Shown here piece after piece: positions 1-7,010 of a stretch of 11,824 bases of DNA. Numbering within the stretch: the stretch's first letter is position 1; the number at the start of each line of letters is the position of its first letter. The notes beneath the pieces are model-generated. The model was not told the DNA's origin and made no database searches. It worked only from the letters and a program-made list of their open reading frames with translations. This DNA comes from Myxococcales bacterium (lineage in GTDB: Bacteria; Myxococcota; Polyangia; Polyangiales; Polyangiaceae): positions 1 through 11,824 of the forward strand of contig JAGQIY010000989.1 of assembly GCA_020430865.1 (NCBI GenBank). The letters are read 5' to 3'. A program made the position numbers and the translations under genes.

Positions 1-231
1 CCGATCGAGATAGCGGGTGGTGCCCAGCGCCTGAGCATCGCGCGCCCCGGCACGGCGCCGCTCCGCCTCCGAGTCGGTGGAGGCGCAACCCACGTGGAGC
101 TCGATACACTCAAGCTGGACGCGGTCGGCGGTGAGCTGCGCTGGGAGACACCCGGACTCGACGAGGCTCAACCCTTCTACGACATCCACATCCACGGTGG
201 GTGCGACCGGCTCCAGCTGAGCACGACCTGA
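1..231 (+). CDS. C-terminal fragment of an unidentified beta-strand-rich protein
   Basis: An open frame enters from the left edge with no start codon and ends at TGA 229-231, giving the last 76 residues of a protein. Two stretches share a pattern, 'IEIAGGAQRLSI' and 'LRVGGGATHVEL', and a third, more diverged one ('IHIHGGCDRLQL') sits at the very end. Each is a hydrophobic strand, a Gly-Gly turn and another strand, which suggests a repetitive beta-sheet or beta-solenoid fold. The region between the second and third contains 'DAVGGELRWETPG', also glycine-turn rich. No catalytic motif is visible. Similar GG-turn tails occur in uncharacterised bacterial cell-envelope proteins, but I cannot name a family from 76 residues. 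Codon use is typical of the window. Whether it belongs to the same transcript as the following genes is unclear, since 143 bases lie between them. Confidence 0.72.
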   Translation, partial: PIEIAGGAQRLSIARPGTAPLRLRVGGGATHVELDTLKLDAVGGELRWETPGLDEAQPFYDIHIHGGCDRLQLSTT

Positions 232-259
232 GCAGTCCCGACGCGGGGAAATGCGAGCG

Positions 260-310
260 GTCGACGGTTCCATGAGGCACCCGCGCGCGGCTAGCTCGAG
301 GTCCGTCGAC
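260..310. repeat. 8-bp inverted repeat (GTCGACGG / CCGTCGAC) upstream of the cysteine-rich gene pair
   Basis: The arms lie at 260-267 and 303-310 and are perfect reverse complements, separated by 35 bases. They sit in the 143-base gap between the stop at 231 and the start at 375. No T-run follows the right arm, so this is not a convincing intrinsic terminator. It could be an operator-like site or a long-loop hairpin in the leader of the next gene. Chance occurrence in GC-rich DNA is possible. Confidence 0.3.
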
Positions 311-363
311 ACGCCTGCGTCACACGGCATTCCATCGCGTTCGGCGAACACGCATGCTAAGCC

Positions 364-369
364 GGGAGG
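364..369 (+). promoter_or_regulatory. Ribosome binding site GGGAGG deciding the start at ATG 375
   Basis: GGGAGG ends 5 bases before ATG 375, an ideal Shine-Dalgarno spacing. The in-frame ATG at 354 lies upstream of this motif and has no comparable site. The in-frame GTG at 456, which would give a shorter n-region, also lacks one. This favours 375. Confidence 0.65.
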
Positions 370-374
370 CTCCC

Positions 375-3122
375 ATGCGCTCCCCTTCGACAGACGCAGG
401 TCAAGACCTCGCGGATCCATTCCGGCACGGGCTCACCCCTGCTTCACCCCCAGGGGTGAACGCGCGGAGTCGGCGTCGCACCGTGCGAGCCTGGGTGGGC
501 CTGGCGCTGACTGCCCTCTTGTGGAGCGGCTGCAGCTCATCGGACCCCACGGCAGAGCCCAAGCCGCAGCAAGCCTGTGAAGTGGACACCGATTGCCCCG
601 CCGCAATGCCCTTCTGCAACACGGGGGCGTGCCTCGAGTGTCGAGGCAGCCTGGATTGTGCCGCGGACCAGCAGTGCACCGAAGGAGCTTGCGTCGCGGG
701 GCCGCCGTGTGGCGCCGGCTGCGCGAGTGGAGTGTGCGACCCGACGACAGAACGCTGCGTCGAGTGCCTCTCCAGCGACGACTGCGAAGCGGGCGAGGTG
801 TGTCGCGATCAGCACTGCGTCGAGCACTGCGAGTCCACGGCGGACTGCGGAGGCATCGGTGTCTGCGACACCCTGGTCGGCTCGTGCGTCGCCTGCCTGG
901 GTCCGAGCGACTGCCCGAGCGGCCAGTACTGCCAAGCGGAGCGCTGTGAGCCGCAGGTCTGCACACCGAGCGCAAGCCAATGCGAGGGTAATGCCGTGCG
1001 GCACTGCAGCGGCACGGGCAGCGTGTGGGTGGATCCCATCGCGTGCGGCGAGAAGCAGACGTGTGTGGAGGAGGCTGGACACGCCTACTGCGACGTGCAG
1101 CGCTGCACCCCAGGGGAGGTCAGCTGCGATCAGGAGCGCGTCGTGAAATGCAGCGACGACGGGCTGAAGCTGGAAGTGGCCGAGGACTGTGTCGCCAACG
1201 GCCAGGCGTGTGACGCGGCGGCCTGTGTGCCGGTGACCTGCACGCCTGGCGAGACGTTTTGCTTGGGTGAGGAGTTTCGTTCGTGTCGCCTGGATGGGGC
1301 GTCCTCCGATCCAATCCAGAGCTGCTCGAGCAACCAGCACTGCGATGACGCTGGTGGGTGCTTGCTCAACGTGTGTACGCCGGGGGAATCGACTTGCGTC
1401 GGCAACACGCTCCACGTCTGCGATAGCGACGGATCCGGATACGACGGGGGGACGCCCTGCGGCTCTGCTGCGGAGTGCGTGAATGGAGTCTGCGAGACTC
1501 ATGCTTGCTCGCCAGACGCCTACTTCTGCGACGGCGGCAACGTTCAGCGTTGCAGCGTGGACGGCCTGACCTGGAACCTCGCCGACTACTGCGAGCCTGG
1601 CGGCAGCTGTGTGGACGGGGAGACGACGTGTCAACCGCCTCCGTATCAGTACTGTCAACCCGACGCTTGGTACTGCTACGTCAACTACAGGCGGAAGTGC
1701 AACTCAGCCGGGACCAGCTACGTGCAAAGTGAGTACTGTGGAGCTGGGGAGGCTTGCGTGGGAACGGAGTGCGTCCCCGTCATCTGTACTCCAGGTGAGC
1801 GGTTCTGCAAGGACGGTAACGTCTACGCCTGCAGCGCCGATGGTAGCGCTTCCATCCTGCAGGATCTGTGTGCACCAGAGGAGTATTGCCGAAATGGCGA
1901 CTACTCATGTTATCCCGACACCTGCACGCCAGGGAGCGTGTCTTGCTCGGGCAACTACCTGCGCACGTGCAACGCGGAAGGCTCTGGCTCGACGAGCGTC
2001 TCTTGTGCAGCGACGGGCGAGATCTGTCTGCAGGATCACTGCGAAACGGTCGTCTGCACCCCGCTCTCCAAGCGTTGTTTGGACTACGAACACACGGAGA
2101 CATGCAGGGCAGATGGCAGCGGGTGGGACGCCGCACCTTGCGATGGCGACGAGCACTGCAGCTCGGGCACCTGCAATCTCGACAACTGCGAGAAGGGCCA
2201 AGTCGGATGCCAAGGGACGAAACGCGCGACCTGCAAGGCAGATGGCACCGGGTGGGAGCCTGGGGGGGTCGATTGCGCTGCGAGCGGTCAGACGTGCGTC
2301 GCCGGCGAGTGTCGAGACCGCCTATGTGAACCAAGTACAATCTACTGCGAGTACGGCGATATCTATCAATGCGATTACACCGGTCGCGCGGGGTTCTTCG
2401 TCGATACTTGCTCCGGGTCATACCACTGCGAAGACGGCTCCTACTACTGCGTCGAGAACGAGTGTGATCCGGGGCGCCCAGCCTGCGATGGAACCCGCGC
2501 AACGAACTGCAGCCCGAATGGGCTCTTCGAGGCAGGCGGCACAGTCTGCGGGCAATATTGCGCCGGTGGCGCCTGCGTGAACGAATTCTTCTCCGAGGAC
2601 TTCGACACCTCGCTGACTGGGTGGAGCAGCGTGAATGCCGACGTTCAAGCATCGCTCGATGGGACCACTGCGACCGAGTCGAGTGCACAGAGTCTGCTGC
2701 TGACCCGCACTGGAAGCATGTCCGGGACGGCGATCAGCGTCGAGTTCCCCGAGGAGAGGCCCCAAGCGATCTCGTGGTGGGCGATGGTCGATCGCACGGG
2801 TAGCGACGCCTCGACGATCCGATTCTACTCAGATCAACAAACCGAGCCCACGGTCACTCACGGATTCTTCGCCGCGGCGATGGGCATCCGCCGCAACTAC
2901 GGTTCGATGGCCACCTCGGACAATTACCTCGCGGATAGGTGGTACCATTTCGAGCTCCGCAACATCGACTGGAGCACGCGCTGGTTCGACTTCTACGTGG
3001 ACGGGGTGCTGCGCAGTCAGCTTCGCCTCGAACCCGTCGGGTATGGTGTGTCACGAATCTCGCTGGAGTGCGGCTCGGCGGTCGCCTCGTGTCGATTTGA
3101 TCAGATCGAGTTCACACCATGA
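375..3122 (+). CDS. Large cysteine-rich repeat lipoprotein-like surface protein, first of a tandem pair
   Basis: From ATG 375 the protein has 915 residues. The n-region is long (about 36 residues, ending in an Arg-rich stretch), followed by a hydrophobic segment ending 'LLWSGC'. This resembles a lipobox, although Trp at -3 is unusual. I count 99 cysteines: 25 in the lipobox plus head (short 'C-x-x-DC' modules like Dickkopf/EGF-type knots), 72 in twelve six-cysteine repeats, and 2 near the C-terminus. The last ~175 residues (from about base 2586) are nearly free of cysteine and look like a concanavalin/LamG-type sandwich, with 'ISWWAMVD', 'WYHFELRNIDW' and 'FDFYVDG'. Its stop overlaps the next start as ATGA. 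The next gene is a paralogue with the same architecture. The function is unknown. An exported, disulfide-rich stalk with a terminal ligand-binding or adhesive domain is inference. If GTG 456 were used the signal peptide would be more conventional, but that codon lacks a ribosome site. Confidence 0.85.
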   Translation: MRSPSTDAGQDLADPFRHGLTPASPPGVNARSRRRTVRAWVGLALTALLWSGCSSSDPTAEPKPQQACEVDTDCPAAMPFCNTGACLECRGSLDCAADQQCTEGACVAGPPCGAGCASGVCDPTTERCVECLSSDDCEAGEVCRDQHCVEHCESTADCGGIGVCDTLVGSCVACLGPSDCPSGQYCQAERCEPQVCTPSASQCEGNAVRHCSGTGSVWVDPIACGEKQTCVEEAGHAYCDVQRCTPGEVSCDQERVVKCSDDGLKLEVAEDCVANGQACDAAACVPVTCTPGETFCLGEEFRSCRLDGASSDPIQSCSSNQHCDDAGGCLLNVCTPGESTCVGNTLHVCDSDGSGYDGGTPCGSAAECVNGVCETHACSPDAYFCDGGNVQRCSVDGLTWNLADYCEPGGSCVDGETTCQPPPYQYCQPDAWYCYVNYRRKCNSAGTSYVQSEYCGAGEACVGTECVPVICTPGERFCKDGNVYACSADGSASILQDLCAPEEYCRNGDYSCYPDTCTPGSVSCSGNYLRTCNAEGSGSTSVSCAATGEICLQDHCETVVCTPLSKRCLDYEHTETCRADGSGWDAAPCDGDEHCSSGTCNLDNCEKGQVGCQGTKRATCKADGTGWEPGGVDCAASGQTCVAGECRDRLCEPSTIYCEYGDIYQCDYTGRAGFFVDTCSGSYHCEDGSYYCVENECDPGRPACDGTRATNCSPNGLFEAGGTVCGQYCAGGACVNEFFSEDFDTSLTGWSSVNADVQASLDGTTATESSAQSLLLTRTGSMSGTAISVEFPEERPQAISWWAMVDRTGSDASTIRFYSDQQTEPTVTHGFFAAAMGIRRNYGSMATSDNYLADRWYHFELRNIDWSTRWFDFYVDGVLRSQLRLEPVGYGVSRISLECGSAVASCRFDQIEFTP
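960..2576 (+). repeat. Array of twelve six-cysteine protein repeats in the first cysteine-rich protein
   Basis: Twelve contiguous repeats, 539 residues in total (mean about 45), each with exactly six cysteines. The pattern is C-x6-C-x7/8-C-x(10-13)-C-x(2-6)-C-x(4-8)-C, often opening with CTPG and with 'DG(S/T)G' between cysteines 3 and 4. The spacing of the last two cysteines along the array is 8,4,5,4,6,4,6,4,4,4,6,4. The repeats are clearly diverged at DNA level, so the array is old rather than a recent slippage product. Six cysteines per unit is compatible with three disulfides per unit, as expected for an exported protein. Confidence 0.88.
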
Positions 3123-5644
3123 AGCAATTGTTCGCAGTTTTCATCGCCTTGATCGGCGTCGCGTGTGCCGAAGATCCGTCCGCAAGCGGCTCCCCCGAGG
3201 AGTGCGATGGCGGGGAGTGTGCTTGCGACGGTGGCTCATGTGATCCGTGTGACGGCAGCGAGTGTGCCTGCGAGGCGGGATCCTGTGACAGGTGCCTCGT
3301 TCCCGATGACTGCTCCTTCAATCAAACCTGCAGGGAAGGAGCTTGCGTCGACCTCACTCCGTGTGAAGTCGGGTGTCCCGAAGGAACACGCTGCGAAGGC
3401 GACAGCCAGCAGTGCGTCCAGTGCTTGGGGAACGGAGACTGCGCAAGCTCGGAGTACTGCGATGGATCGGCGTTCCTGTGTCGCCCCGACGTGTGTCCGA
3501 GCGCGGATTCCCGGTGTACAGACGGGGGAATCGAAACGTGCCGACCGACAGGCTCGGGCTGGAACGCGCCGGTTCCCTGTGACCCAGATGCGGTTTGCAA
3601 GGAGCAGCAAGGGCAGGCATGGTGTGAGCCACGGCACTGCACCCCGGGTCAACGCATCTGCGCGGGCAAGCGGGTCGTGGAGTGCGCGGAGTCCGGCACC
3701 GATTGGTCCGTGGTTGCCGACTGCGCTAACGCGAGCGACCTGTGCGTGACGAGCGAGGGTATCGCGCACTGCCAGAGCCCCGACTGCACACCGGGAGCGC
3801 GACAGTGCGAGCACGGCGACGTCATGGAATGCGACAGCGCTGGGTTGGGGTTTCAACTGGTCGAAACCTGCCCGACGGCCAACCAGTGTGACCCGAATAC
3901 CCTCGCATGCGCGACAAACCAGTGCACTCCGAATGAAGCAGTTTGCGTCGGGAACTCCGTGAGCGTGTGCCGCGGCGACGGCAGCGGATACGCGAGCGTC
4001 GAGGCTTGCGGCAGCAACCAGGTCTGCCGCAGCGGCGCGTGTGAGCCAATCGTCTGCGTGCCCGACGCCTACACCTGCGAGGGGAACAAGATCTTCTCAT
4101 GCAACGGTACGGGAACGACCCGGACCGAGATCGCTGACTGCGGCACCAAGTACTGTGTACCGGGGGAAGACACGTGTCGCGACCAGTTCTGTACCCCCGG
4201 GGAAGTACGATGCGACGGCGCCTTGAGCGCCACGTGCAACTCTGACGGCACCGCCTACGCGTCGACCGTCGACTGCAGAAGCACGCAGCAGGTTTGCCTC
4301 GGTGGCTCCTGCACGGCGCCGATCTGTGAGCCCAACGAAGTCTTCTGCAACTCCGCAGGCAACGTGGCGCTCTGCAACATCGACGGCAGCGGATACAGGA
4401 CACGCAGCACCTGCCTGCCTCCCCGTAACCACTGCGTCGACGGCTACGTCGACTGCATCCCACGCATCTGCGAAGCGGGTCAGGCCGTGTGCTTCGGGCA
4501 GCTCGCGACTCAGTGTAACGCGGCCGGGGACGGCTACGAACCGGGCGGAGTCGACTGTTCGACTCAGGGCCTCGCATGCTCCGACGGGGCTTGCGTGTTG
4601 CCTCTCTGCGTACCCAACGAGATCATCTGCTACCTCGGGGATCCACACCGATGTAACCCGACGGGAACGGACCTCACGAAGCAAACGACTTGCGCCTACA
4701 ATCAGTTCTGCGATTCCGTGACGAATTCCTGCAAGTCGGATCTCTGCCAAGCCAACTCGCCCGGGTGCCTCGGCACCCAGCTCGCCACGTGCGCGGCGGA
4801 TGGTTCGGGATACGTCTCAGATGGCCACGACTGCGCGAGTAGCCCAGGGATGACGTGCAGCGGTGGACAGTGCGTCCCGGTCATCTGTACCTCGCCGCAG
4901 CAGTGCAAGAACGACCACGTCTACGAGTGCGTCGATAGCGGGGGTGCGCTGAAGCTCAAGCAGTCTTGCAGCAGTGGAACGCACTGCCGGGACAGCGACG
5001 TCACCTGCGTCGCAAACGTGTGCCCCGCCGGACAGCCGAGCTGTGATGGACAGCGCGCCACCACATGCAACCAGGACGGGTCCGGGTTCCTGAGCGGAGG
5101 CACCAGCTGCCCAGAGAAATGCGCGGGCGGCGCTTGTGTGAGTTCGCTCTTCTCCGATGATTTCGAAGATGGCGATGCGTCGGATTGGTCCGCGGACGCG
5201 GTGATCCTCAGCGTGGCCGGTAACGCCGCGAATGGCACTTCCTATGCGCTCACCGCCGAGTCCCAGAGCCTCAATGGTAGCGCAACCAGGACCTTCGCCG
5301 CAGCTCGCCCGCGAAGTATCTCCTGGTGGCAGTACCTCGACTCGAACACGGGTGGCAGCGTCGAGTTTGCCTCGGCCTACACCACGGACCCCCCGATTCG
5401 TCTCGAGACGTACGGCAATCGGATCACCTTGGCTTCGTACCCCAGCAACACGACTCTCGCAGCCGAAGCGTGGCATCATTTCGAGATCCGCTACGTGGAT
5501 TGGGTGAAGCGGCTCGCGGACGTCTATATCGATGGTCAGCTCAAGTACATCGGGCTCGGTGTGTCACTGTCGGCCGTCGATCGGGTGACGTTGAGAGTCG
5601 CGTCCGCCCGGCGTCTAGTGGTCGACGAGATCCAGTTCGACTAA
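3119..5644 (+). CDS. Large cysteine-rich repeat lipoprotein-like surface protein, second of a tandem pair
   Basis: The 841-residue protein starts with a short, clean signal sequence whose hydrophobic core ends in 'IGVACAED', either a loose lipobox at Cys16 or a signal peptidase I site. I count 93 cysteines: 21 in the signal end plus head, 72 in twelve repeats, none in the C-terminal domain. The head contains a 15-residue tandem duplication. The C-terminal ~170 residues, from about base 5148, match the same domain of the upstream paralogue ('ISWWQYLD', 'WHHFEIRYVDW', 'ADVYIDG'). ATG 3119 overlaps the upstream TGA and has no Shine-Dalgarno motif, so it probably depends on reinitiation after translation of the first gene, which would tie the two proteins' amounts together. 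The stop TAA at 5642-5644 overlaps the stop of the opposing porin gene. The function is unknown. Retention of the domain order in both copies suggests two components of one surface structure, but that is inference. Confidence 0.87.
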   Translation: MKQLFAVFIALIGVACAEDPSASGSPEECDGGECACDGGSCDPCDGSECACEAGSCDRCLVPDDCSFNQTCREGACVDLTPCEVGCPEGTRCEGDSQQCVQCLGNGDCASSEYCDGSAFLCRPDVCPSADSRCTDGGIETCRPTGSGWNAPVPCDPDAVCKEQQGQAWCEPRHCTPGQRICAGKRVVECAESGTDWSVVADCANASDLCVTSEGIAHCQSPDCTPGARQCEHGDVMECDSAGLGFQLVETCPTANQCDPNTLACATNQCTPNEAVCVGNSVSVCRGDGSGYASVEACGSNQVCRSGACEPIVCVPDAYTCEGNKIFSCNGTGTTRTEIADCGTKYCVPGEDTCRDQFCTPGEVRCDGALSATCNSDGTAYASTVDCRSTQQVCLGGSCTAPICEPNEVFCNSAGNVALCNIDGSGYRTRSTCLPPRNHCVDGYVDCIPRICEAGQAVCFGQLATQCNAAGDGYEPGGVDCSTQGLACSDGACVLPLCVPNEIICYLGDPHRCNPTGTDLTKQTTCAYNQFCDSVTNSCKSDLCQANSPGCLGTQLATCAADGSGYVSDGHDCASSPGMTCSGGQCVPVICTSPQQCKNDHVYECVDSGGALKLKQSCSSGTHCRDSDVTCVANVCPAGQPSCDGQRATTCNQDGSGFLSGGTSCPEKCAGGACVSSLFSDDFEDGDASDWSADAVILSVAGNAANGTSYALTAESQSLNGSATRTFAAARPRSISWWQYLDSNTGGSVEFASAYTTDPPIRLETYGNRITLASYPSNTTLAAEAWHHFEIRYVDWVKRLADVYIDGQLKYIGLGVSLSAVDRVTLRVASARRLVVDEIQFD
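3203..3292 (+). repeat. Two tandem copies of a 45-base / 15-residue cysteine-rich unit
   Basis: Codons 3203-3247 and 3248-3292 encode two 15-residue units, 'CDGGECACDGGSCDP' and 'CDGSECACEAGSCDR', identical at 11 of 15 positions. Each has four cysteines and several acidic residues. The unit is unlike the 45-residue repeats that follow. It is absent from the head of the upstream paralogue, so it was gained or lost after the gene duplication. Confidence 0.85.
3494..5137 (+). repeat. Array of twelve six-cysteine repeats in the second cysteine-rich protein, arranged as double repeats
   Basis: Twelve contiguous repeats, 548 residues in total (mean about 46), each with exactly six cysteines. The number of residues between cysteines 5 and 6 is 8,8,6,4,6,4,6,4,6,4,6,4 along the array. 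Repeats 3-12 therefore form five consecutive pairs. One type ends 'C-x6-C'. The other ends 'C-x4-C', usually as 'C(S/L/A)(D/G)G(A/S/Q)C' and often preceded by a 'G-x-DC' motif. The first repeat of each protein shares the rare spacing of 8, and the last two repeats of both proteins share 6/4, so the arrays are colinear at both ends. Confidence 0.88.
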
Positions 5645-6957
5645 TACCTCACCGTCGCCTGCACGCTGAGCTTTGGTGCGACGGTATCCACGATGCGCTT
5701 CGCGTCGGCGCTTGCGTCGGGGGCGCTGATGTCCCGCCAGGCGTAGTTGATGGCGAGCTTCGCCTTGGCGTCGATGAAGTACTGGGCACCGAAGACCGCT
5801 TCCGTGAAGATACGACGTGGCGCGGTTTCGTCGTACTGCTGGTCGAGGCGGTTGAGAGCCAGGTCGAGCTCGAGGGGCTCGAAGACCCGGGCACCAAGCA
5901 GGAAGGTCGCGCCCCAGGCCTTGGCGTCCGGAGCCACCGCCACCGGGTTCCCCGGAAACGGGGGCGCGGCGCCGGTTGGCAACGCGCCTTTCGCGAACAC
6001 GAGCTCGCTCCGCAGCCTGAGCCAGCCCAACTGGAGCTGGGCGCCACCGCCAGCGCGAAGGCGGTCCACTCGCTCTCGCTCCGCGTAGTGCCGACTGCCG
6101 AAGAGCCCCCAGCCGAACAGCGCGAGCTCGTCGCGGTCGGGCTTGAACTCCTGTTGAGGCTTCGGCAGCCAGGCCAGCTGGAGTCGGCCGCCGACGTCCT
6201 TGGCGTCGTCTTCATCGATGGCGCGCGCCCTTCCGTTTGTGAGCGTCGCAGCGTAGCTGAGTCTGAGTTTCCCCAGGGCGACGGTGTCGAACAGCATCAC
6301 TCCGATGTCCCGAAACGAGTACGCCGCGCCGGTCTGCGTGCCTTGCTCGATGGCGCGCTCCTGGAGCAAGCGCGCCGCGACGATGGAAAAGTCGATGGTG
6401 TCCGTCGTGATGTGGAAGGCCTCGAGGGTCTCATCCATCGTCGCCAGCTTGAATTGTCCCGCACGGAAACGAGGACCCCAGGGCGAGCTGTAGGTCACCG
6501 AAGCGTCCATCACCACGGGACCATCGACGGTCGAGGCATTCTGTCCGGCGTCGACCGTCGCCAGGTAGGTCACCGCGCCTTCGGTCTTGGGCAGCGTGCC
6601 GCGAATTCCAAGGCGCAGGCGTCGCACGCTGAAGCTGCTCTGGGTGTCGTCACCGGAGAGTACGTTGAACGCCGCGTGGCGCCCTTCGTAGGGTCGTAGT
6701 GCAGGGCTCTGAAGACCAGTCACTTCGTCGGGAAACAGCACGACCTGATACAGCGGCTGGACGAAGAACACCGGGCGGATGGGCTCCTCTTCTCTTGCGG
6801 TGACCTCGGTGCCGTGGAGCATCATCCAGTCGGTCGCGTGCGCTTGCTCGGGCGCTAGCAGCACGGAGAGCACCAGGGAGGCTCCGAACGCGATCTTCCA
6901 GCGCCCGCGCCGCGGCGAACGCCTCTCGCTGGCGCAGGGCTCTTGTCTCTGATTCAT
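5641..6957 (-). CDS. Outer-membrane porin, OprO/OprP (phosphate-selective porin) type
   Basis: From ATG 6957 the protein has 438 residues, with an Arg-rich n-region, a hydrophobic core and a signal peptidase I site 'AHA-T' near residue 41. The mature part alternates polar and hydrophobic residues, as beta strands of a barrel do, and ends in the aromatic 'VQATVRY', typical of outer-membrane proteins recognised by the BAM machinery. The segment 'FSVRRLRLGIRGTL' followed by 'YLATVDAG' fits the OprO/P porin family, and the length is usual for it. The substrate cannot be read from sequence; OprO/P-like porins also carry other anions. It is the last gene after tsdB-tsdA, 53 bases downstream, so an anion such as thiosulfate or tetrathionate is a reasonable guess only. 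An upstream in-frame ATG at 7008 would overlap tsdA's last codons and add a poor n-region, so 6957 is preferred. Its stop TAG overlaps the TAA of the opposing gene. Confidence 0.72.
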   Translation of the reverse strand: MNQRQEPCASERRSPRRGRWKIAFGASLVLSVLLAPEQAHATDWMMLHGTEVTAREEEPIRPVFFVQPLYQVVLFPDEVTGLQSPALRPYEGRHAAFNVLSGDDTQSSFSVRRLRLGIRGTLPKTEGAVTYLATVDAGQNASTVDGPVVMDASVTYSSPWGPRFRAGQFKLATMDETLEAFHITTDTIDFSIVAARLLQERAIEQGTQTGAAYSFRDIGVMLFDTVALGKLRLSYAATLTNGRARAIDEDDAKDVGGRLQLAWLPKPQQEFKPDRDELALFGWGLFGSRHYAERERVDRLRAGGGAQLQLGWLRLRSELVFAKGALPTGAAPPFPGNPVAVAPDAKAWGATFLLGARVFEPLELDLALNRLDQQYDETAPRRIFTEAVFGAQYFIDAKAKLAINYAWRDISAPDASADAKRIVDTVAPKLSVQATVRY

Positions 6958-6985
6958 GGGGTCTTCTCGGGTGGGGGAGAGAGCA

Positions 6986-7004
6986 CGAGTCGCCAACAGA
7001 CTCG
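6986..7004 (-). promoter_or_regulatory. Hairpin in the tsdA-porin intergenic gap
   Basis: CGAGTC (6986-6991) and GACTCG (6999-7004) form a perfect 6-bp stem with a 7-base loop in the 53-base gap between the tsdA stop and the porin start. Read on the - strand it is followed by a C-rich stretch, not a T-run, so it is not a standard intrinsic terminator. A processing or mRNA-stability element that sets porin level relative to the cytochromes is a possible role. Confidence 0.4.
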
Positions 7005-7010
7005 ACAAGT

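Noticed and set aside
537..2688. Long open frames on the - strand inside the first cysteine-rich gene (537-1658 and 1780-2688)
   Set aside because: They are mirror frames caused by GC-rich codons and few stops. Their translations are Arg/Ala/Ser-rich, with no signal, domain or ribosome site, while the + strand frame has a regular repeat structure.
960..5137. Tandem DNA repeats or CRISPR-like array over the two cysteine-rich genes
   Set aside because: The periodicity is at protein level, with strongly diverged codons. There are no identical short repeats with unique spacers and no cas genes nearby.
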